64,000 bases of DNA from Leptospiraceae bacterium. GTDB taxonomy: Bacteria > Spirochaetota > Leptospiria > Leptospirales > Leptonemataceae. The DNA lies in assembly GCA_026005135.1 (NCBI GenBank), contig BPKM01000001.1, forward strand, positions 186,001 through 250,000. Direction: 5' to 3'. A model generated the notes under the pieces. The model saw only the letters and a list, made by a program, of their open reading frames with translations, searched no databases and was not told the origin of the DNA. The position numbers were made by a program, and so were the translations under genes. Positions 56,601 through 64,000 of the stretch are shown here, in pieces (the first letter of the stretch is position 1; each line of letters opens with the position of its first letter).

Positions 56601-57265
56601 ATGAAAAAAACAATATACCTTTAAATGAAGGATGTTTAAAAAATATAAAGATAATTATTCCAGAAAATTCTCTTTTAAATCCAGTATATCCTGTTCCTGT
56701 TGCAGGTGGTAATGTTGAAATATCTCAGAAAATTGTAGATTTATTATGTGGTCTTTTTGAAATTTGTGCTTCCTCACAGGGTACAATGAATAATATTTCT
56801 TTTGGAAATCAAAATTTCCAGTATTACGAAACTATTTGTGGTGGAACTGGTGCAGGTAAAACAATAAATAATAAATATTTTTCAGGTTGTGATGCTATTC
56901 ATTCTCATATGACAAATTCTCGAATAACTGATCCAGAAATTATAGAAGAACGTTTTCCTATAAGACTTTTAGAATTTAAAATTCGTCCTAAAAATCCTAT
57001 TAGTAAAAATGAAATTTCAGGTGGAAGTGGTGTAATTCGCTCTTTTTTATTTTTAGAAGATTGTTATTTAAGCATTCTATCTTCTAATAGAAAAGTTAAA
57101 CCATTTGGAATATTCAATGGTTCTGATGGAAAAGTAGGGAAGAATCAATTAATTCGTAATAATAAAATAATTTCTTTAGAGCCAATTTGCGAAATGCCAA
57201 TTTTAAAAGGAGATATATTAAAAATATATACACCTAATGGTGGTAATATTAAGAAATTAAAATAA
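53648..57265 (+). CDS. Fused hydantoinase A/B-type protein (5-oxoprolinase-like)
   Basis: A 1205-aa fusion. Residues 1 to about 670 form the HyuA part with WSFYLDRGGTFTDII, RIGTTIGTNALLEKKG, IIGFDMGGTSTDVFFYD and SFGGAGGQVACKLAE (actin-like ATPase fold). Residues about 680-1205 form the HyuB part with MLEIIQNRFQNIAEQMG, NDPYKGGTHLPDVTII and SRGHHADIGGITPGSMP. This order and length fit ATP-dependent 5-oxoprolinase (5-oxo-L-proline to glutamate); N-methylhydantoinase relatives cannot be excluded. It lacks a Shine-Dalgarno. Confidence 0.85.
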   Translation: MQNFKWSFYLDRGGTFTDIIAISPDNKIYTKKMLSRNPDKYNDAIIPAIKSFLENQKEYKRIINEIRIGTTIGTNALLEKKGKKPYLIITKGFKDILKIGYQNRNELFKFEIKKTEPLYKTAIEIEERIDSKGTIITEISEEEIRNKIKKLNPDYPFVILLMNSYKNPIHEKQIKNIIKEIFPEADIYLSSEISLHPKIIKRGDTAIIDAYLSPVLKEYLKDIKNTFPKNEILIMKSNGKLTDAEFFTGKDSILSGPAGGIIACSFLSEILKEQYIIGFDMGGTSTDVFFYDNKNKVLDLTEETIIANTRIQIPMLNIYSVASGGGSILKFEPDRLQVGPESAGAFPGPKSYRNGGPLTITDANLLLGRIQKDFFPKIFGKNQEEPLDIEAVKQAFLEIFKKMNYPYKNIEDLAEGFISVAIESMSSAIRKISIEKGLDITKTSLISFGGAGGQVACKLAENLKIKKIIFPYYASVLSALGLAIADKNKKTIQISIRNILNEQTFRFIQEKIVQLKQQFLKYQLHIRIFLRYRNSDYNLDIIFNKNYHYNKFTEIIKKEFIKRFGFYEEKEIYIDYLYVEINYQNKNKELIKKLLKQNIQTSKDYKPVKFVSIYFDGRWIDCPLYYRDQIILNQTFKGPCILISEIDTIIIFPGWIFKFDSYGNIIAEYHKDDSIQKTYNQKYKFNPVMLEIIQNRFQNIAEQMGVVLQKTAFSVNIKERLDFSCAIFDKKGNLISNAPHIPVHLGSMSESVKTIINLFFKDTSKQIKDSFIMNDPYKGGTHLPDVTIITPYYYKNTLIFFLASRGHHADIGGITPGSMPANAKHIAEEGVLIPPMPLLKNDDWNPELIQLLKNSKYPVRNLEQNLFDFKAQLAANRKGIKLLDEFINEFSIDTVIYYSNKILEYSNKKVKELIPYLKQYHNKQFSIHLDYGEIINIHFKIHNSQFVFDFTGTSSTNKNLFTPKSVTKSSILFFIRSLIDYFNPDEKNNIPLNEGCLKNIKIIIPENSLLNPVYPVPVAGGNVEISQKIVDLLCGLFEICASSQGTMNNISFGNQNFQYYETICGGTGAGKTINNKYFSGCDAIHSHMTNSRITDPEIIEERFPIRLLEFKIRPKNPISKNEISGGSGVIRSFLFLEDCYLSILSSNRKVKPFGIFNGSDGKVGKNQLIRNNKIISLEPICEMPILKGDILKIYTPNGGNIKKLK

Positions 57266-57511
57266 AATTATGCTATGCTTTGTTGCATGACTTTCATTTT
57301 AAAGCAAAATTTTTTATAAAAGAGATATTTTTTTCAAATAATACTTACATATTTTTAAAAATATAATACTTTTTTCATATTACGAAAAATTGTCCAAGAA
57401 TATTGATAAATATTTTTATAAATAACAAACAATTAACTTTTGTGCAACTGAGCCTTATACTATGTGAAAATTTTTTATAAGATTTTTATTTTAAAATATA
57501 TATAGATCTAA

Positions 57512-57958
57512 GTGGAAACATTAATACTTAAAGAACAAACACCAGAATATCATAATCAAAATAGAAGATATAAAACAAAAAATATTGATAAAACCTATTA
57601 TCGTTTTAGGGAAAAATATAAAACAGGATTAAATATTTTACCAGAATATTATAAAATTCTATATGAATTATCTGAAGGAAAATTAGGAGAATATCTAAAA
57701 TATTTATATTATAAGTATCACAAACAAATATTTAAGTTAAAAGTATCTCGAAGAAAAAAGACAGCAACAACAGAATACCAGCCCAAAACAAAAAGATATA
57801 TTCAAATAGCCTTAGAAGATATGTATCCTTATATATGGGAGAAATACTGGGATTTAAGACGAATTACAGGGTATTCAATAAGTTATATAGTAAGGATATT
57901 TTTGGAATGGGTGTTAGAGGAAATGTCCCGAAATAGGGAGTTGGAGAGAGGAACTTGA
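57512..57958 (+). CDS. DUF1564-like ribbon-helix-helix protein, second copy
   Basis: A 148-aa protein related in layout to that at 40940. The shared part is the RHH region: QIALEDMYPYIWEKYWDLRRITG then YSISYIVRIFLEWVLEEM, against YSVSHIIRLLIEWE in the other. It stops soon after the second helix, so it lacks the 40-residue tail; two other frames stay open just beyond, so truncation by frameshift is possible. GTG at 57512 is used with TATATA seven bases before. No IS66-type ends are visible within the flanks I read. Confidence 0.5.
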   Translation: METLILKEQTPEYHNQNRRYKTKNIDKTYYRFREKYKTGLNILPEYYKILYELSEGKLGEYLKYLYYKYHKQIFKLKVSRRKKTATTEYQPKTKRYIQIALEDMYPYIWEKYWDLRRITGYSISYIVRIFLEWVLEEMSRNRELERGT

Positions 57959-58170
57959 TAAGAAAGCATTCGAGGGTAGAGGTATTGTCTGCTACGTATC
58001 CTATAACTGCAACCCAGAATAGTTATGTTGGTTTGAAGTTTGGAAGTAGTATTAGAAACGACATATTTATATTTTACAAGGATATTTTTACTAAATCTAA
58101 TATTTTTTATAATGATTAATTCAAATTATATATCATTTTTTATTTGCAAAATCAAGATTCATTTTATTTC

Positions 58171-58962
58171 TTATGGGAATTTTTTTTGTTTAACTTCTAT
58201 ATCATAATTTCTAAGTGCTTCTATACCTAAGGCAGAAAAATTTGCATATACTTTTGCATGTTTTGGGATAAAATCTGGATCCATTCCAAGTAAATCCTGA
58301 ATTACCAATACTTGACCATCAGTTTCATTTCCAGAGCCAATTCCTATAGTAGGAATTGTAAGGTTTTTAGAAATTTCTTTTGCCAGTTCTTTTTCTACTA
58401 ATTCTAATACAATGGAAAAACAACCAACAGATTCTAATTTTTTAGCCTGTTCTAATAAGATTTGTTTTTGTTTTTCTTCTTTGCCCTGAATACGAAATCC
58501 TCCCATCATCATAAAGCTTTGGGGTGTAAGTCCAATATGACCCATAACAGGAAATCCAGATTTAACGATTCTTTCTATTATTTGTAATGTATGTTGATCT
58601 GCTCCTTCGAATTTCAAAGCCTGACAATTAGTTTCTTTAATAATACGAAATGAATTTTTTAATCCTTCTGTAATATCAGATTGATAACTTCCAAAAGGCA
58701 TATCAGCGATTAGAAATTTATCTGGTGCTCCTTTTCTAACTATTTTTGTATGATAAATTATATCATCTATTTGAACTGGCAAAGTAGATTGATTTCCCTG
58801 TATTACCATACCAAGAGAATCTCCAACTAAAATGGCATCAATTTCGGTTCTGGCAATCCATTTAGCCATCATATAATCATAACATGTTATAATACTAATT
58901 AATTGTTTTTGTTTTTTTCTTTCTATCCAGTCTTGTGGATATTTAAGACTTTTTACTGACAT
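58171..58962 (-). CDS. panB: 3-methyl-2-oxobutanoate hydroxymethyltransferase
   Basis: A 263-aa cytosolic enzyme that transfers a hydroxymethyl group from methylene-tetrahydrofolate to 2-oxoisovalerate, the first step of pantothenate synthesis. Family blocks are SIITCYDYMMAKW, ILVGDSLGMVIQGNQST (metal Asp), GLTPQSFMMMGGFRIQGK, and IGIGSGNETDGQVLV. The ATG at 58962 is chosen over a TTG at 58971. No other pan genes are nearby. Confidence 0.94.
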   Translation of the reverse strand: MSVKSLKYPQDWIERKKQKQLISIITCYDYMMAKWIARTEIDAILVGDSLGMVIQGNQSTLPVQIDDIIYHTKIVRKGAPDKFLIADMPFGSYQSDITEGLKNSFRIIKETNCQALKFEGADQHTLQIIERIVKSGFPVMGHIGLTPQSFMMMGGFRIQGKEEKQKQILLEQAKKLESVGCFSIVLELVEKELAKEISKNLTIPTIGIGSGNETDGQVLVIQDLLGMDPDFIPKHAKVYANFSALGIEALRNYDIEVKQKKFP

Positions 58963-59004
58963 GGCTGTCAAAAAAAAATAATTTAAGATAAAGGCAATTG
59001 TATT

Positions 59005-59904
59005 TTAAACACGATTTTCTATACCTTGATTACAATTTTCCTGTGCAATTTTTCTTTCGAATTGAATGGTAGAATGATGTATATTAAATTTATTTTCTAA
59101 TTCTTTACAAATACGAATTAATAATTCATCATCATTTTTTTGATCAGGTTTAACAAGGTGTACAGTTAATGCTATTTCTGTGGTACTCATTGCCCAGATA
59201 TGAAGATCATGAACATCTTCAATACCGGGTAAATTTTCAAAATATTTCTTTATTTCCTCTATATCGATGGATTGGGGAACAGCATCCATCATAAGATTAA
59301 AGGATTCATAAAATAATTTCCATGTACTCCAGAAAATAATTATAGAAATAATAATACTTATAAGTGGATCAATCCAGTAAAGATTTGTATAATAAATAAT
59401 GATAGCAGCAATAATAACTCCTACCGTAATAAAACCATCTGCTAACATATGTAAAAATGCACTTTTAATATTTATATCATGATGTTGATCTTTATAAAAT
59501 AATAAAGCAGTGCCGAAATTGATAAAAATACCAATAATTGCTACTTTTATAATAAGTTCTGAATCGATAAAATTAACTGGATTTTTAAGACGTTGAATTG
59601 CTTCTACTAAAATTCCTCCTATTGCCATAAAAAGAATAACAGAGTTTAGAAACGAAGATAATATACTTGCTCTTCGGAATCCGTAGGTTCTTTTATTAGT
59701 AGGTTTTTTTGACGTAAAATACATCCCCAGCCAGGAAATAATAAGACTTAAAACATCACTTAAATTATGAACAGAATCAGAAATTAAGGCTAAAGAATTT
59801 AAATAAATACCAAAACCAAATTCCAGGATAACATAAGATAGATTTAATAAAATTCCTATTAAAAAAATAAAATTATATCTTGGATGATGATGGTGATGCT
59901 CCAT
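59005..59904 (-). CDS. Cation diffusion facilitator (CDF/CzcD-like) exporter
   Basis: A 299-aa inner-membrane metal/proton antiporter with six predicted helices. An N-terminal His stretch (MEHHHHHPRYN) is a likely metal-capture site. The transport-site motif is DSVHNLSDVLSL in helix II and HMLADGFITVGV in helix V (H-x-x-x-D pairs), typical of zinc carriers. The C-terminal cytosolic ferredoxin-like domain has DVHDLHIWAMS. The ATG at 59904 is preferred to a TTG at 59913. Confidence 0.87.
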   Translation of the reverse strand: MEHHHHHPRYNFIFLIGILLNLSYVILEFGFGIYLNSLALISDSVHNLSDVLSLIISWLGMYFTSKKPTNKRTYGFRRASILSSFLNSVILFMAIGGILVEAIQRLKNPVNFIDSELIIKVAIIGIFINFGTALLFYKDQHHDINIKSAFLHMLADGFITVGVIIAAIIIYYTNLYWIDPLISIIISIIIFWSTWKLFYESFNLMMDAVPQSIDIEEIKKYFENLPGIEDVHDLHIWAMSTTEIALTVHLVKPDQKNDDELLIRICKELENKFNIHHSTIQFERKIAQENCNQGIENRV

Positions 59905-59939
59905 AAAAAACAAAGAAAAATTATTTTTATAATATACAA

Positions 59940-62315
59940 CTAATTTTTATCATGCAATCGATAATAGACTTCTTCTTGTAATTTTTTATAAATTTCATCA
60001 AAATACATTTCTCCTTCGTATTCAATTTGCCGTTTTACTGCATAAAAATCCCCTAAGCATATATTATCTAATTCTTTTAATTTTTCTTTTTGTTGATCTG
60101 TTAATTTTTCTATGGGTAAATGTTCGCTAAAGAATTTTATAAAAATATCTGCTAGTTTTTCTTTTTGTATAGGTAAAAACTCCATTTTTATATGAAATCT
60201 TCTTTTTGCAGATGCTGGAATTTTATCAATAGAATTAGTTGTACCAATTAGAATACCTTTGAAATTCTCCATTTCTTGAATAAATTGTAATTGGATAGAA
60301 TTATTTGCTTCGTGTTGATAATTTTTTGATAAAAAGGCATCAATTTCATTTATAATTAAAATACAATTACCATTACTTGCTTTTTTAAAATAATTATTTA
60401 ATAAACGCTCAGACATACCAAAAAAGGGAGATTTAATATCAGAAGGATGAATTTCTATTACTCTATAATTTAATTTTTTTGCAATATATTTTGCAAATTC
60501 TGTTTTTCCAGTACCTGATAAACCATAAAATAAACAATTTAAATTTTTGTCTTTATTCTTGTTATTAGAAATAAAATTTTCAATTTGATTTATTACCTGG
60601 GTAGTAGAAGGGGCAGAATGGATTAAATTCACATCATAGAAGTCTATAACTTTTTGGGGAGTTTTAAATCTATTGTTATAAACTAATTCATAACTACTAT
60701 TAAATAATTCTTTACCAATTTGTATTAATTCTTCCTTAGAAGTATCTGGATTTACATTTAAAATCTGTTCTAATTGTTTAAGAACATTATCAATTATTCC
60801 AATAGGAAGCGATGGATCTAAAAAGTATTCATTAAAATTCTCACTTTCGATTTTATTTTCTAAATTATATTTTTTTAGAATTTGTTTTATTATATACTCT
60901 CTTGTTTCTCCATTGAATGTACTAAAATGTATGGAATAATCAAAACGCCTTTTTACAGATTCATCCATTAGCATTGTATGATTTGTAATCCAGATGATTT
61001 TATAATTATGATTTTCTAAAAAATCATTAAGCCAATTTTTTTGAATTGACGTTTTGGTTTGGGAAACTGAAAAAAATAAACTAAAAAAAGAAAAATGAGA
61101 ATTTAAAAATTCATCTGCTTCGTCCATTACTACAATGCCATTATTATCTTTTGCATAATTACATGCTATAATAAGACTTGTTATACGATTTGGAAAACTA
61201 TCATTTCGGTGAGAAATAAAAGAATTGTTTGTTGTATCCATTTGAGAGTTGGAAACATATATAATTTTTTTATTTAGAGAAGCTATAATACTTTTTGCAA
61301 GAGAAGTTTTTCCAGTACCAGATTCTCCATAAAAGAGTATGTTATTTTTCCCCTCACTTTGTAATAATGTTTGTATAATTTTTATCTTATCCTTATAAAA
61401 ATGAAATAACTCTATATCTAAAATCTGATTTTTATGTTCGGGTATTTCTGGATCGATTATTTTAAAAAATCTATCTGTAAAATCAAGGGAGGATAAATCA
61501 GTTAAATATTCATAAATATCTTCATTTAACTGAAGTTCGTTCATATCAAAAAAGTCAATCACTCCATAATAGATTAATTTTGATTTTTTTTGTAAAATAT
61601 TTTTAATTTTATATTCATCTTCATTTAGTAAGAGAGCAATTGTTAAGGTAATATTATATGTTTTTATAATTTCTTCTAGTATTTCAGAAAATGATTCGTT
61701 AGAACAAAAATAATATACAAATTCTAATACCTGAATTTCTAAATCATTTAGATTTAAGAATTTCTTTAGATTTTCTAATTTTGTTTTAAAAATTTTATTT
61801 TCGTTTTCTTTAGATTTTTTTATTTTTTTATGATCTGTATCTTTTATTTTTTTTGCCTGGTTATTAATAAATTCTTTTAAATTATTAAAAAATTTATTTT
61901 TTTCGTTCTTAGGTAAATTTAAAATTGCAAATTCAATTTCTTTCGCATCTCTAGAATACGAAACAGGTTCATCAATATCAAAATCATCTTCGTATAATTT
62001 GCTTCTTATTGTAGTTTTAATTTTTTTTCTTAATCTTGTTTTATTAGAAAAATTTTCTTTAATATTATTAGATTCTATCGATTTATTTTTATTTAAAAAC
62101 TCTGATTCTTCTAAAAATTTTTGTATGATTTTATCAAATTCTTCTTGCTGGTAATCATTTAAATGTTCATAAAAATGATTTAAAAAATTGGTAGTAAAAA
62201 TTTCATCTTTTAAATTATCTATTATATTATTAATATAATCTGGAATTTTCCCTTCTAAAATCATGCTATTTTTTCCTCTAAAGCGAGGAATAAATGCTCT
62301 TCTTCTTCTTGCCAT
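59940..62315 (-). CDS. Twin AAA+ ATPase of unknown function
   Basis: About 791 aa from ATG 62315 (ORF opens at 62447). It has a charged N-terminal region with long helices, then two AAA+ modules. The first has GESGTGKTSLAKSI (Walker A) and NGIVVMDEADEF (Walker B); the second has GLSGTGKTEFAKYIAKKLN and CILIINEIDAFLS. Both have arginine-rich sensor stretches (MDESVKRRFDY and PASAKRRFHIK). The start MARRRRAF is basic. It resembles uncharacterised bacterial AAA family proteins, not a known chaperone (no Clp N or HslU features). A TATATATA tract five bases ahead of the ATG supports this start. Confidence 0.7.
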   Translation of the reverse strand: MARRRRAFIPRFRGKNSMILEGKIPDYINNIIDNLKDEIFTTNFLNHFYEHLNDYQQEEFDKIIQKFLEESEFLNKNKSIESNNIKENFSNKTRLRKKIKTTIRSKLYEDDFDIDEPVSYSRDAKEIEFAILNLPKNEKNKFFNNLKEFINNQAKKIKDTDHKKIKKSKENENKIFKTKLENLKKFLNLNDLEIQVLEFVYYFCSNESFSEILEEIIKTYNITLTIALLLNEDEYKIKNILQKKSKLIYYGVIDFFDMNELQLNEDIYEYLTDLSSLDFTDRFFKIIDPEIPEHKNQILDIELFHFYKDKIKIIQTLLQSEGKNNILFYGESGTGKTSLAKSIIASLNKKIIYVSNSQMDTTNNSFISHRNDSFPNRITSLIIACNYAKDNNGIVVMDEADEFLNSHFSFFSLFFSVSQTKTSIQKNWLNDFLENHNYKIIWITNHTMLMDESVKRRFDYSIHFSTFNGETREYIIKQILKKYNLENKIESENFNEYFLDPSLPIGIIDNVLKQLEQILNVNPDTSKEELIQIGKELFNSSYELVYNNRFKTPQKVIDFYDVNLIHSAPSTTQVINQIENFISNNKNKDKNLNCLFYGLSGTGKTEFAKYIAKKLNYRVIEIHPSDIKSPFFGMSERLLNNYFKKASNGNCILIINEIDAFLSKNYQHEANNSIQLQFIQEMENFKGILIGTTNSIDKIPASAKRRFHIKMEFLPIQKEKLADIFIKFFSEHLPIEKLTDQQKEKLKELDNICLGDFYAVKRQIEYEGEMYFDEIYKKLQEEVYYRLHDKN

Positions 62316-62612
62316 ACATATATATATAGTAAAAAATTTGTTATTTAGTTTCATTTTTTTGTATTTTTTTATCCTTACAATTAGAAAAAATGAATAATTG
62401 TAAATAAGTGCCAAATTATTAAAAAATAACAAGTAAAAATTGCTCATAAATATCGTAATAAACTATAAAACAAATGTATAGTTAAATATTGTAATAAAAT
62501 AGAAAAAATGCTTGTAAAAAGATTTCATATTTAAATAATTCTCCTATTGATACGTCTAAATAATATATAATATATGGAAGGAAAAATGGTTTAATAAAAA
62601 AGGAGTATCTTT

Positions 62613-62777
62613 ATGGATAAAAATAATGATCTAACCAATAACAATGATATGATATTAGAAATTAAAATGTATAACGAAAAAAAGGAAATAACAAAAAAAA
62701 TTTTAACACGGGAAATAGAAAAAGAAATTGAAGATCTTGTAAAAGATTTAGAAAATTGGTTTAATGAAGAAATCTAA
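62613..62777 (+). CDS. Small acidic/basic coiled protein
   Basis: A 54-aa ORF starting at ATG 62613 with AAGGAG nine bases upstream, a strong ribosome site for this window. The sequence is charged and helical (LTREIEKEIEDLVKDLENW). Its 3' end overlaps the next gene by 14 bp, so they form a pair. I do not recognise the family. Too short for most gene finders, but the Shine-Dalgarno and overlap support it. Confidence 0.6.
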   Translation: MDKNNDLTNNNDMILEIKMYNEKKEITKKILTREIEKEIEDLVKDLENWFNEEI

Positions 62778-62973
62778 AAATCATCCAACGCTGGTAGAAT
62801 TAATGAATTACCAATTAGGAATATGTTATAAAAAAGAAGTTATTTTACATTTAAAAAAATGCAAGACCTGTTTAAATAAAATTAAGAATTTAGAAAAAGA
62901 GATTTTATTAACACGATTAGAAAAAGCAAATTATTCTTTTTACTATGAAAAATCCCCCGAAGGGGGAAAATAA
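62764..62973 (+). CDS. Small zinc-finger (zf-HC2/anti-sigma-like) protein
   Basis: A 69-aa protein. HPTLVELMNY is followed by CYKKEVILHLKKCKTCLNKI, in which H-x-x-x-C-x-x-C is the zf-HC2 zinc-binding pattern of anti-sigma factors. There is no membrane helix and no sigma-factor gene next to it, so it may be a soluble fragment or a stand-alone regulator. The last codons lie over a CCCCC/GGGGG hairpin that serves the opposite strand as a terminator. Confidence 0.6.
   Translation: MKKSKNHPTLVELMNYQLGICYKKEVILHLKKCKTCLNKIKNLEKEILLTRLEKANYSFYYEKSPEGGK
62948..62966 (-). terminator. Terminator of the lipoprotein gene
   Basis: On the minus strand CCCCCTTCGGGGG (a UUCG-like loop) is followed by ATTTTTC. 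It lies 18 bp after the lipoprotein stop and inside the 3' end of the zinc-finger gene on the other strand. Confidence 0.75.
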
Positions 62974-62983
62974 AATATTAAAT

Positions 62984-63559
62984 TCATTGTTCTAATAAAT
63001 AATTTACAGCATTTTTTCCGGAATTTGTTAGAGAACCCAAACGGATTTGAGGATTATCTGGTAAAGTTCCATAGTATTTAGCAACACCTATTAATTTTGT
63101 ATTTTTAACATCCCATAATAAAACATTTACTTCTATTCCAGGTACAGCTTTCTGAATAAATAAGATTTTATTTAAAATAGTAGTGGGTTGTGTAGAAATT
63201 AAAAATACATAATCGGGATCTACTATTTTTGCTGCTAAGGCGATCAAACCACTCATTTTTGCATCTGTAAGACTACCAGATGTAGCATCACTAAAGATAG
63301 ATCCCAATAGGTTTTTAATTGCATCTGGAACAGTGGGAACAATTTTTTCTGAACCTACAGCAGAGAAAATTCCGGCATTAAAAGCAGCTATTTCCTTAGG
63401 ATCAGTTAAATGTGGAACTACAATAGAAACGATATTTTTATCTTTTATGTCCACTTTTTCTGCCAATGCTTTATGGTTTTGTGGTAATGTAGCACAATTT
63501 ACCAATATACCCCAACTAAATAAACTAATAAATAAAAATAGGTTTTTTCTTTTAAACAT
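62984..63559 (-). CDS. Putative lipoprotein
   Basis: About 191 aa with a signal peptide (KRKNLFLFISLFSWGILVNC) whose terminal Cys is a spirochaete-like lipobox. The mature part is mostly soluble, beginning ATLPQNHKALAEK, with SIVVPHLTDPKEIAAFNAG and two hydrophobic strands (YVFLIST, EVNVLLWDV). I do not recognise the family. GGAGG five bases upstream of the ATG at 63559 favours this start over one at 63571. It has its own terminator. Confidence 0.65.
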   Translation of the reverse strand: MFKRKNLFLFISLFSWGILVNCATLPQNHKALAEKVDIKDKNIVSIVVPHLTDPKEIAAFNAGIFSAVGSEKIVPTVPDAIKNLLGSIFSDATSGSLTDAKMSGLIALAAKIVDPDYVFLISTQPTTILNKILFIQKAVPGIEVNVLLWDVKNTKLIGVAKYYGTLPDNPQIRLGSLTNSGKNAVNYLLEQ

Positions 63560-63722
63560 TGTTTCCTCCATTGATTGAATATTAGATAATTATTATAAAT
63601 ATGAAATTTATAAAAAAGTTTCAAAAATTTTCAATTTTTTTCAATTTTAAGTTTTTTGTGTTAAGTAAAAATCTAAATGAGTTTTATTAAAAAAATTATA
63701 TAAATTTATTTTTAATTAAAAC

Positions 63723-64000
63723 CTATTCCTGAAAAATATTTTCTCTTATACCTTCATCTAACATTAATGATGTAATAACACTTGCTCTTTCTGGTGGTAG
63801 TTGGGAAAGTAAATAAGGAACGATAGATTGACTTCCTTCTTCTTCTGCTAATTCTTCCATTTTTAAAAAAACGTCAACAATATCGATATTTTTCCATCCT
63901 TGAATAATTGCTATAACATCTTCTGGCGGCATTGCATTTAATCGTTTAGCCATATCTTCGATCATTTTATTTCGTTCTTTTCGTGCATTTTCTATTTCTT
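63723..64000 (-). CDS. MotE/FlbB-like flagellar protein (partial)
   Basis: The frame is open to the right edge, so only the last ~92 residues are seen. They read ARKERNKMIEDMAKRLNAMPPEDVIAIIQGW, then VPYLLSQLPPERASVITSLML, with the paired 'MPPEDV' and 'LPPERA' repeats of the MgtE-N-like fold shared by MotE and the spirochaetal periplasmic-flagellar protein FlbB. Upstream sequence is needed to see the membrane anchor and coiled coil expected for that family. Confidence 0.55.
   Translation of the reverse strand, partial: EIENARKERNKMIEDMAKRLNAMPPEDVIAIIQGWKNIDIVDVFLKMEELAEEEGSQSIVPYLLSQLPPERASVITSLMLDEGIRENIFQE

Noticed and set aside
57266-57511. Possible left end of a second IS66-type element
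   Set aside because: I looked for GTAAGCGCTCA or a close variant on either side of the 57512 gene and found none.
1-64000. CRISPR array, prophage or rRNA operon
   Set aside because: No regular short repeat-spacer pattern, no phage structural genes and no rRNA-like segment were seen. The only RNA gene supported is tRNA-Asn, plus the putative bridge RNA.

Overview
The window is AT-rich (roughly 70% A+T by eye) and bacterial. The best guess is a spirochaete related to Leptospira. The reasons are two intact/broken receptors of the 7TMR-DISM plus SpoIIE-phosphatase type, two ribbon-helix-helix proteins that resemble the Leptospira family DUF1564, an MBOAT/SGNH acyltransferase pair resembling DUF1574 partners, and at the right edge the C-terminus of a MotE/FlbB-like flagellar protein. 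This assignment is inference from gene content; there is no rRNA or other marker gene to settle it.

Layout. 1-2790: three head-to-tail, nearly identical copies of an Rpn/PD-(D/E)XK-like gene. 2793-6142: an IS66 element, then an IS30 element sitting in a decayed CPBP protease gene. 6218-7204: an HpcH/HpaI-type lyase. 7360-22629: a complete NADH:quinone oxidoreductase operon, nuoA to nuoN in canonical order, followed by plsC. nuoE carries a one-base frameshift. An IS110-family element, with a recognisable bridge-RNA-like leader, is inserted between nuoH and nuoI exactly in the Shine-Dalgarno sequence of nuoI. 23460-25900: a second, 5'-truncated IS110 copy splits a chemoreceptor gene. 25960-40709: ordinary chromosomal genes (MFS transporter, O-acyltransferase pair, two convergent 7TMR-DISM/SpoIIE phosphatases, trxB, bcp, pepA, a lipoyl-domain protein, a GDSL esterase, a SRAP protein, a broken DUF488 gene).

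40806-41491 is a 686-bp mobile element with IS66-type ends and a perfect 8-bp target duplication; it carries a ribbon-helix-helix gene but no transposase. 41686-49583 is the accessory region: a broken DUF5655 nuclease-like gene, an orphan adenine methyltransferase, then a block with visibly higher G+C. That block has a VapB-like antitoxin, a TIR protein, a one-pass membrane protein and a catalytically degenerate PIN protein in one tightly coupled operon, serine-recombinase fragments on both sides, and an overlapping restriction-modification pair with a small HTH gene. It abuts tRNA-Asn, and a 12-bp direct repeat of the tRNA 3' end lies at its other side.

49990-64000 returns to chromosomal genes: hemB, a serine beta-lactamase-like hydrolase, an MBL-fold hydrolase, a fused 1205-aa oxoprolinase, a second DUF1564-like gene, panB, a CDF cation exporter, a twin-AAA ATPase, a small zinc-finger pair, a lipoprotein and the flagellar gene.

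The strongest candidates for something undescribed are the TIR/membrane-protein pair nested in a VapBC-like operon, the transposase-free IS66-type element carrying a DUF1564-like gene, and the IS110 bridge-RNA/SD-sequence targeting. At least seven genes are broken by single-base changes, several of them in homopolymer runs, so sequencing error has to be separated from real decay before any pseudogene call is trusted.
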